From SVQP01 sp045660125 (GTDB lineage Bacteria > Bacillota > Clostridia > Oscillospirales > CAG-272), in contig JAZRDG010000084.1 of the NCBI GenBank assembly GCA_045660125.1, forward strand, positions 1 through 5,900: a stretch of 5,900 nt of DNA, read 5' to 3'. Below the pieces are notes generated by a model. It was given only the letters and a program-made list of their open reading frames with translations, made no database searches and was not told where the DNA came from. The position numbers and the translations under genes are program-made. This document shows, in pieces, positions 1 through 5,074 of this stretch. Each line of letters starts with the position of its first letter. Within the stretch, counting starts at the first letter, position 1.

Positions 1-19
1 GCGCTGCCCCAAGTCCCCG

Positions 20-67
20 GTCGCTTTTTGAAAAAAGCGACGCAAAAACTTTCGAACGTTTTTGTGT
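20..67 (-). terminator. Putative double-hairpin terminator after the GH2 gene
   Basis: Two inverted repeats lie directly beyond the GH2 stop codon, read on the minus strand. The first pairs 58-67 with 40-49 (10 pairs including one G-T, loop of 8 containing TTCGAA). The second pairs 32-41 with 20-29 (perfect 10-bp arms, 2-nt centre). Both stems are A/T-rich, and a T-run follows the first stem inside the second. The position fits a terminator, but the stems are weaker in GC than a classical intrinsic terminator, so the function is inferred. Confidence 0.5.
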
Positions 68-1803
68 TATTCTTCCTCGATCGCAGCCTTCTGCGTCAGC
101 ACCGCATGGAAATACTCGGGCGGGAACTTGGCGCGGCGGTCATAGGTGTAAAGACCGTTGACCTCCTGCTCAACGTCGGTCAGCTGCGTGTAGCACAGAC
201 CGCCCATGTTGGGATGGAACAGAATTGCCTCGGAAAGGCCCTTGAAGCGGTCAAGGAACTCCTGCTCGTCCGCAGGTGCTGCACCGTAGCCCCAACCGGG
301 ATCCACCGTGCCTGCCCAGCGCGTGCCGCCGTACTCACTGACAAAGGTGCAGTTGCAATAGCAGCCGTATTTTTCATCCTTATAGCCGTTGACTACGTGT
401 CTGTGTACGTCAATCGTCTCGCCCTTGGCAAGAGGCGCAAGATGCTTTGCAAATTCCTCCGGATTCTGCTCGTAATCATGCAGGTCGAAAATGTCGGTCA
501 AATCGTCCTGATGTACCCAACCGGATGCATCAATGTAGAGTCTGGTGGGGTCGTAACCGCGGGTCAGCGCAGCCAGCGACTTCATAAACAGTCTGTTCTG
601 GTTGGGCGTGCTCTCGTTGATCGGGCACCAGCCAATGATCGCGGGATGGTTGAAGTCACGCTCCATGATCTCCTGCCATTCGGGCAAGAAATTCTCAAAT
701 ACCTCGGTGCGAGAGGAATCCTGCACCCAGTTTGCATGCTCGCCCCAAACGATATAACCCTTCTGATCACAGTAGGACAGGAACAGAGGCTCAAATACCT
801 TTTGGTGCAGTCTTGCGCCGTTAAAGCCCATTGCCATAGAGCGATCCACGTCTGCATACAGCTCCTCTACGGTGGGTGCGGTGTAAATGCCGTCGGGATA
901 GAATCCCTGGTCAAGCACGAGTCTCTGGAATACAGGCTTGTGGTTGAGGTACATCATGCCCTTGCGGCACTCGACGCTACGCATACCGAAATAGCTCTTT
1001 GCCACGTCATCGCCACAGGTGATTTCCAAGTCATACAGTCTGCCGTTGCCGACCTCCCAGAGGTGCAGCTCGTCAAGCGCCATGCGCAGGGTGCACTTGC
1101 CGCCGTGCGCCGTGCCCTTTGCAGTACCCACGACCTTGCCTTCATAGCTTGCTACCAAAGAGACGGGGGTGTCCTCGCCGCCCTTGACGTGCAGCTCGGC
1201 AGTCAGGGTGCAATCGTCAATATCGGTAAAGTAGCGTGCGCTCTGCAAATATACCTCGGGCACGCACTCCAGCCATACCGTCTGCCAGATGCCGGTGGTT
1301 CTTGTATAGAAGCAGCCGAACGAGCCGTACTGCGGGCTCTGCTTGCCTGCGGGCTGATTGCCCGTGCGCAGATCGTCAATAGCGCGGATGGTGATCACGT
1401 TCTCGCCCTCGGTCAGTGCCTTGGTAATATCCATGGTAAAGGCAACGTAGCCGCCGATATGATAATCGATCCACTTGCCGTTGACCCAAACGTCGGTCTT
1501 ATAATCGCAAGCGCCTACGTGCAAGAGCACTCTCTTGCCGCCCTGCCAGCACTCGGGCAGCGTGATTTTCTTGCGGTACCACACGCAATTGCAGAAATCG
1601 GTGTCGCCAATGCCGGAAAGCACGCTCTCGCGGCAGAAGGGCACGGTGATCTGCTCGGTAAAGACAGCGTTACCTGCAAAGCCGCGCTGCTCGCCGCTCA
1701 TGCCTCTGTCTGTCATGTACTCCCAAGTACCGTTAAGGTTGATCCAATTGTCTCTGACAAGCTGGGGGCGCGGATATTCCGCGCGAGGAATGTTATGTTG
1801 CAT
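67..1803 (-). CDS. Glycoside hydrolase family 2 protein, substrate unknown
   Basis: A 578-residue enzyme predicted to hydrolyse a terminal beta-linked sugar (GH2 members are mostly beta-galactosidases, beta-glucuronidases or beta-mannosidases) by a retaining mechanism. Three domains fit beta-glucuronidase-like architecture: N-terminal jelly-roll sugar-binding domain (about 14-180, opening with LNGTWEY), Ig-like sandwich (about 182-278) and TIM barrel (about 280-578). The acid/base candidate is Glu397 in GWCPINEST, and the nucleophile candidate is Glu490 in FVSEYGG. There is no signal peptide or membrane segment, so it should be cytoplasmic. The ATG is preceded by GGGAAAGGA with AAGGA 7 nt upstream, which supports this start. 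The gene is intact and lacks the extra C-terminal domains of LacZ-size enzymes. The usual SHYP-type barrel motif is replaced by GARLHQK (329-335), and a CxCxC (481-485) sits just before the nucleophile. No sugar transporter or regulator is adjacent, so the substrate cannot be assigned. The family call is firm. Confidence 0.93.
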   Translation of the reverse strand: MQHNIPRAEYPRPQLVRDNWINLNGTWEYMTDRGMSGEQRGFAGNAVFTEQITVPFCRESVLSGIGDTDFCNCVWYRKKITLPECWQGGKRVLLHVGACDYKTDVWVNGKWIDYHIGGYVAFTMDITKALTEGENVITIRAIDDLRTGNQPAGKQSPQYGSFGCFYTRTTGIWQTVWLECVPEVYLQSARYFTDIDDCTLTAELHVKGGEDTPVSLVASYEGKVVGTAKGTAHGGKCTLRMALDELHLWEVGNGRLYDLEITCGDDVAKSYFGMRSVECRKGMMYLNHKPVFQRLVLDQGFYPDGIYTAPTVEELYADVDRSMAMGFNGARLHQKVFEPLFLSYCDQKGYIVWGEHANWVQDSSRTEVFENFLPEWQEIMERDFNHPAIIGWCPINESTPNQNRLFMKSLAALTRGYDPTRLYIDASGWVHQDDLTDIFDLHDYEQNPEEFAKHLAPLAKGETIDVHRHVVNGYKDEKYGCYCNCTFVSEYGGTRWAGTVDPGWGYGAAPADEQEFLDRFKGLSEAILFHPNMGGLCYTQLTDVEQEVNGLYTYDRRAKFPPEYFHAVLTQKAAIEEE

Positions 1804-1847
1804 CTCGGTATCCTTTCCCTTTTTCTAAAGGTTTTTTATTCATAATA

Positions 1848-1874
1848 CGGGGGAGATCGAAGCCGATCTCCCCG
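1848..1874 (-). terminator. Strong hairpin between hpf and the GH2 gene
   Basis: A perfect 10-bp inverted repeat (GGGGAGATCG at 1850-1859, CGATCTCCCC at 1864-1873) surrounds a 4-nt loop. Read on the minus strand it lies about 57 nt after the hpf stop and about 45 nt before the GH2 start. The downstream minus-strand flank is AT-rich (GTATTATGAAT) but has no clean T-run. The opposite flank gives only TTTT on the plus strand. It is most likely an hpf terminator, perhaps leaky, or a processing and stability hairpin in a shared transcript. Confidence 0.55.
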
Positions 1875-1886
1875 CTTTTGACTTTC

Positions 1887-1907
1887 ACATGATGCGCATG
1901 TCGCATC
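1887..1907 (-). other. Two mutually exclusive small hairpins
   Basis: ACATG (1887-1891) can pair with CATGT (1897-1901), and GATGCG (1891-1896) can pair with CGCATC (1902-1907). The stems share bases, so only one can form at a time. They lie in the hpf 3' region, upstream of the strong hairpin at 1850-1873 in the direction of minus-strand transcription. Short stems of this kind can arise by chance, and no function is claimed. Confidence 0.3.
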
Positions 1908-1930
1908 GCCCGGCGGTTACGTCTTCCGCA

Positions 1931-2449
1931 TTATTCGGGCATGATCAGACCGTAGGTGTCGTCCTTTCTCTTATATACAACGCAAGTCGCGCGTGTCTCG
2001 TCATCCACAAATACGAAGAATTGGTGCCCGATCAGCTCCATTTGCAAGATCGCTTCCTCGGGAGACATGGGCTTATAGGGGAAGGTCTTGGTTCTGATAA
2101 CCAGCTCCTCCTCTACAAAATCCTCGGGGAAATATTCCTCGATGGGGAATGCATCCTCGCGAATACGTTTGGAAAGGCGCGTTTTGTTCTTACGGATCTG
2201 TCGCTCAATGGCGTCGATCGACGCATCCAGCGCATCCCTGAACGAATCCGCACCCACCTCGCTGCGGAACAGCGTGCCTTGTGCGTTGATGGTGATTTCC
2301 AAGGTGGACACGTTACGCTTACGGCTGAGCGTAACGGTTGCGTCAGGCTCGACCTTAAAATAACGATCAAGCTTGGCAAGCTTCTTTTCAATCAGGACTT
2401 TCGTGTCGTTGTACACGTTGAGTTGTCTGCCGATAATGTTGGTCTTCAT
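1931..2449 (-). CDS. hpf: Long-form ribosome hibernation promoting factor (HPF)
   Basis: A 172-residue protein of the long HPF class (S30AE/YfiA family). Family members bind the small ribosomal subunit near the decoding centre and dimerise through the C-terminal domain to form inactive 100S ribosomes in slow growth or stress. The N-terminal S30AE domain covers about 1-95 (MKTNIIGRQL through the helix ending near KNKTRLSKR). A charged linker follows at about 96-115. The C-terminal dimerisation domain covers about 116-172, with the characteristic KPMSPEEAILQMELIGHQFF and the ending YGLIMPE. The length matches the long form rather than the short enterobacterial HPF or YfiA. The ATG at 2449 is chosen over an in-frame GTG at 2458 because that GTG lies inside the Shine-Dalgarno sequence GGAGGTG. 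The gene has its own strong promoter and is divergent from the marR operon. Confidence 0.96.
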   Translation of the reverse strand: MKTNIIGRQLNVYNDTKVLIEKKLAKLDRYFKVEPDATVTLSRKRNVSTLEITINAQGTLFRSEVGADSFRDALDASIDAIERQIRKNKTRLSKRIREDAFPIEEYFPEDFVEEELVIRTKTFPYKPMSPEEAILQMELIGHQFFVFVDDETRATCVVYKRKDDTYGLIMPE

Positions 2450-2455
2450 AAGTGC

Positions 2456-2462
2456 CACCTCC
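2456..2462 (-). promoter_or_regulatory. hpf: hpf ribosome binding site that decides the start
   Basis: The minus strand reads GGAGGTG here, 6 nt before the ATG at 2449-2447. The upstream in-frame GTG (2458-2456) forms the last three bases of this motif and has no ribosome binding site at normal spacing, so the longer 175-residue reading is unlikely. Confidence 0.88.
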
Positions 2463-2479
2463 GTTTTTATTGCAAGCGC

Positions 2480-2494
2480 GGGGACGATTTCCCC
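2480..2494 (-). other. hpf: Small hairpin in the hpf 5' leader
   Basis: GGGGA and TCCCC arms (2480-2484 and 2490-2494) flank a 5-nt loop in the roughly 54-nt leader between the predicted hpf transcription start and the ATG. It lies upstream of the ribosome binding site and does not sequester it, so a role in mRNA stability is as likely as regulation. Confidence 0.4.
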
Positions 2495-2509
2495 TCTGCT
2501 TACAATTTT

Positions 2510-2538
2510 ATTATAGCATACCTTTATATATTTGTAAA
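2510..2538 (-). promoter_or_regulatory. hpf: Sigma-A type promoter of hpf
   Basis: On the minus strand a -35 box TTTACA (2538-2533) is followed after exactly 17 nt by a consensus -10 box TATAAT (2515-2510). An extended -10 TG lies one base upstream of the -10 box. The predicted start is near 2503, giving a leader of about 54 nt. One mismatch to the -35 consensus and ideal spacing predict a strong housekeeping promoter. Confidence 0.88.
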
Positions 2539-2565
2539 GTATTTACCATGAATTTTTTTGATGTA

Positions 2566-2582
2566 TGCGCAAACATTGTGCA
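2566..2582. promoter_or_regulatory. Imperfect palindrome between the divergent promoters
   Basis: TGCGCAA (2566-2572) and TTGTGCA (2576-2582) form 7-bp half-sites around ACA, with 6 of 7 positions symmetric. The site is centred about 71 bp upstream of the predicted hpf start and about 110 bp upstream of the predicted marR-operon start. The spacing suits an activator site for hpf, but no binding protein can be named. Confidence 0.35.
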
Positions 2583-2649
2583 AAATGACCATGGCGCTGC
2601 GAGCGTCGAACAGGCTCGAAAATTTTTTGAAAAATCGGTCAATACTCTC

Positions 2650-2677
2650 TTGACAAATACCCGAAACATGGTATAAT
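2650..2677 (+). promoter_or_regulatory. Consensus sigma-A promoter of the marR-ABC operon
   Basis: TTGACA (2650-2655) and TATAAT (2672-2677) are both perfect consensus boxes, spaced 16 nt apart. An extended -10 TG lies at 2669-2670. A and T tracts at 2620-2635 sit roughly where a distal UP element would lie. The predicted start is near 2684. A promoter this strong normally needs repression, which fits the overlapping palindrome and the first gene being a MarR regulator. Confidence 0.92.
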
Positions 2678-2704
2678 TAACACGTTAATCGTTAACTGAC
2701 TAAT
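2676..2704. promoter_or_regulatory. Candidate MarR operator, two sites
   Basis: A perfect inverted repeat, ATTAAC-AC-GTTAAT, occupies 2676-2689. It overlaps the last two bases of the -10 box and covers the predicted transcription start. A second, imperfect copy, GTTAAC-TG-ACTAAT, occupies 2691-2704 with its centre 15 bp downstream. A repressor bound here would block RNA polymerase. Autoregulation by the product of the next gene is inferred from position and from the habit of MarR proteins, not shown. Confidence 0.65.
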
Positions 2705-2726
2705 TATTTTTACGGAGGTTGATTTC

Positions 2727-3230
2727 GTGAAAGAAAACACCCATCTTCCACAAGAAGAGCACGACCGCGCCCGCGCGGTGATCAAGCAATTCGTGCGCTC
2801 CGACAGGCTGCACCGTCAGGTTGTGGAATCCACCATCACGGCGCAAACGGGTCTGCACCGCTCGCAGCATATGCTGCTGCTCAGGCTCTCCCGAGGCTGT
2901 ATTCCCTCGCAAAAGCAGCTGGCAAAGGATCTTGGCGTAAGCCCTGCCGCCATTGCGGTATCGCTCAAGCGTCTGGAGACCGACGGCTACATCACCAAGG
3001 ATGCAGATGCGGACGATTGCAGATGCAACCGCATATCCCTGACAGAGAAGGGACAATGCGCCATAGACAAAACCTGGAAGCTTTTTGAATGCATAGACAA
3101 AGCAATGGTGCAGGGCTTTGACGATCAGGAACTGGACGCGCTGCTGCGCGCCTTGGAAAAGATCGAGCAAAATCTGCACACGCTGCTTGACAATTCGCAA
3201 CCCACCCACGGAAAGGACGATACTTTATGA
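2727..3230 (+). CDS. MarR-family transcriptional regulator
   Basis: A 167-residue cytoplasmic DNA-binding protein, probably the local repressor of the downstream exporter. MarR proteins are dimers that bind palindromic operators and let go when they bind a small ligand or are oxidised. The winged helix-turn-helix covers about 45-109: QLAKDLGVSPAAIAVSLKRLE (64-84) carries the recognition helix, and the wing (about 91-106) contains the family D-x-R motif as Asp97-Cys98-Arg99, followed by ISLTEKG. The flanking helices (about 10-40 and 112-155) should form the dimer interface. The start is GTG, with GGAGG 8 nt upstream; its 3' end overlaps the next gene by ATGA. Five cysteines (58, 98, 100, 111, 122) are present, two of them flanking the wing arginine, so redox or metal sensing is possible. 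Family is firm; ligand and role are inferred. Confidence 0.93.
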   Translation: MKENTHLPQEEHDRARAVIKQFVRSDRLHRQVVESTITAQTGLHRSQHMLLLRLSRGCIPSQKQLAKDLGVSPAAIAVSLKRLETDGYITKDADADDCRCNRISLTEKGQCAIDKTWKLFECIDKAMVQGFDDQELDALLRALEKIEQNLHTLLDNSQPTHGKDDTL

Positions 3231-5074
3231 AACGCTGGTTAAAATACGTAAAGCCCTACCTGCCCTTTTTTATCCTCGGCCCGCTTTGCATGGTGGTCGA
3301 GGTAATCGGCGAGGTACTCATGCCCAAATATCTGGCAATGATCATCAACTTCGGCTCTGCTTATCAGGAGCTCAAGGCATTCTCCCTGCCCATCTTTAAC
3401 GGTGAGTGGTCGAGCGTGTCCATGGCGCACGTGGCAGAGCAGCTGACAAAATCCGGCATCTTCTACATGCTGGGCGTTTGCGGTATGATCGTGCTGACTG
3501 CCCTCTTGATGATGGCAGGCGGTATTGGCGGCGCATACTTTGGCGCAAAGGCTGCTGTGTACTTTGCATCCGACATTCGTCGCGACGTGTATGGCAAGGT
3601 GCAATCCTTCTCCTTTGCCAATATCGACAAATTCTCGACCGGCTCGCTGGCCACAAGACTGACCAACGACATCACCCAGATGCAAAACTTTGTCAACGCG
3701 CTTTTGCGTATGGCACTGCGTGCACCCGGTATGCTGATCGGTGGCTTGATCATGGCAATCGCGCTCAAGCCCAGCCTTTCGGTCATTCTGGCGGTCACCA
3801 TTCCGCTCATGCTCGTCAGCATCCTCTTGATCATCACGCGCGGCTTCTCGCTCTTTGCCAAGGTGCAGGAGAAGATCGACGGTCTGAACAACACGGTGCA
3901 GGAAAACATCACCAACGTGCGCGTGGTCAAGTCCTTTGTGCGTGAAAAGGAAGAGAGCGAAAAGTTCAGAGCTGCCAACCGCGATCTGCGCCAGACAGGT
4001 ATGAGCGCGGTCAAGATCATGATCATGCTCTCCCCCGTTATGACGCTGTTTATGAACCTGACTATCATTCTGGTTCTGTGGTTTGGCGGTCACATGGTTG
4101 TGGACGGCATGCCCATCGGCGACCTTTCCGCATTCATTACCTACGTAAACCAGATCCTGAGCTCGCTGATGATGGTGACCTTCCTTCTGATGATGTCCTC
4201 CCGTGCTCTTGCCTCCTGCAAGCGCGTTGGCGAGGTGCTGGACGAAAAGCTTGACCTGGACGATGCGGATGCCAAGTGCAAAGAGGCAAACGTGACCGAG
4301 GGCAAGATCGAATTCAAGGGCGTATCCTTCCGCTACTTCAAGGGCAGCGAGGATCGCGTGCTGGCAGATATTGACCTGACCATTGAGCCCGGCTCGACCG
4401 TGGGTATCATCGGTCCTACGGGCTGCGGCAAGACCACCCTGGTTTCCATGATCCCCCGTCTTTACGACGTGGACGCAGGACAGGTGCTGGTGGACGGCGT
4501 GGACGTACGCGACTACTCGCTGTTCAATCTGCGCGAGGGCGTTGGCATGGTGCTGCAAAAGAACGTGCTGTTCTCGGGCACGATTGAAGAAAACCTGCGC
4601 TGGGGTAATCAGGACGCTACCGAGGAGCAGATCCGCACGGCGGCTGATCACGCACAGGCGCACAAGTTCGTGCAAAACTTCCCCGAAGGCTACAACACCA
4701 ACCTTGATCAGGGCGGTACTAACGTATCGGGCGGTCAGAAGCAGCGTCTTTGCATTGCGCGCGCACTGCTCAAGAACCCCAAGATCCTGATTCTGGACGA
4801 CTCGACCAGCGCGGTTGACACCGCTACCGAGGCGCAGATCCGTCAGGCTTTTGCAAACGAGCTCAAAAACTCCACCAAGATCATCATCGCGCAGCGTATC
4901 TCGTCCGTCATGGATGCAGATAAGATCGTGGTTATGGATCAGGGCGCGATCACTGGCATCGGCACGCACGACGAGCTGATGCAGACCAACGAAGAATACA
5001 AGGAAATTTATATCTCGCAAATGGAAAGCAAGCAAACGCAAGCTACTACTACGACCGGGGAGGTGAAGGCATAA
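3227..5074 (+). CDS. ABC exporter subunit with degenerate ATPase site (TM287/BmrC-like)
   Basis: A 615-residue half-transporter with a fused membrane domain and nucleotide-binding domain, predicted to export drugs or other hydrophobic compounds as a heterodimer. Six membrane segments are seen at about 12-40, 78-102, 158-180, 183-206, 265-288 and 298-325. In the NBD: Walker A GPTGCGKT (396-403, Lys402), Q-loop Gln444, signature SGGQ (501-504), Walker B ILILDD (520-525), D-loop SAVD (528-531). The catalytic Glu is Asp525 and the H-loop His is Gln556 (IIIAQRISS). Both changes are typical of the degenerate partner in TM287/288-type exporters, and FSGTIEENLRWGNQDAT also matches that group. Its ATG overlaps the marR stop (ATGA), with AAGGA 9 nt upstream. 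Its TAA overlaps the next ATG by one base. The gene is intact. The class is firm; the substrate is unknown. Confidence 0.95.
   Translation: MKRWLKYVKPYLPFFILGPLCMVVEVIGEVLMPKYLAMIINFGSAYQELKAFSLPIFNGEWSSVSMAHVAEQLTKSGIFYMLGVCGMIVLTALLMMAGGIGGAYFGAKAAVYFASDIRRDVYGKVQSFSFANIDKFSTGSLATRLTNDITQMQNFVNALLRMALRAPGMLIGGLIMAIALKPSLSVILAVTIPLMLVSILLIITRGFSLFAKVQEKIDGLNNTVQENITNVRVVKSFVREKEESEKFRAANRDLRQTGMSAVKIMIMLSPVMTLFMNLTIILVLWFGGHMVVDGMPIGDLSAFITYVNQILSSLMMVTFLLMMSSRALASCKRVGEVLDEKLDLDDADAKCKEANVTEGKIEFKGVSFRYFKGSEDRVLADIDLTIEPGSTVGIIGPTGCGKTTLVSMIPRLYDVDAGQVLVDGVDVRDYSLFNLREGVGMVLQKNVLFSGTIEENLRWGNQDATEEQIRTAADHAQAHKFVQNFPEGYNTNLDQGGTNVSGGQKQRLCIARALLKNPKILILDDSTSAVDTATEAQIRQAFANELKNSTKIIIAQRISSVMDADKIVVMDQGAITGIGTHDELMQTNEEYKEIYISQMESKQTQATTTTGEVKA
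5058..5066 (+). promoter_or_regulatory. Ribosome binding site of the second ABC gene inside the first
   Basis: GGGAGGTGA lies in the last codons of the upstream subunit (encoding part of Gly-Glu-Val-Lys), 7 nt before the ATG at 5074. Together with the TAATG stop/start overlap this points to coupled translation and equal amounts of the two subunits. Confidence 0.82.

Noticed and set aside
28..1845. A 605-codon open frame on the plus strand across the whole GH2 gene.
   Set aside because: It is antisense to a gene with clear GH2 domains and catalytic motifs. It has no recognisable domain and no ribosome binding site at its start, and it is explained by the GC-biased third positions of the real gene.
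1889..2551. A 220-codon plus-strand frame opposite hpf.
   Set aside because: It runs through the hpf gene and its promoter on the opposite strand and has no family resemblance, whereas HPF is unmistakable.
2622..2635. ATTTTT-TG-AAAAAT inverted repeat as a terminator or operator.
   Set aside because: A pure A/T stem with a 2-nt centre is not stable, and no gene ends here. It fits better as UP-like A/T tracts upstream of the -35 box.
2452..2676. A possible 74-residue protein in the spacer between hpf and marR.
   Set aside because: It overlaps both divergent promoters, has no ribosome binding site, and its composition is that of AT-rich non-coding DNA.
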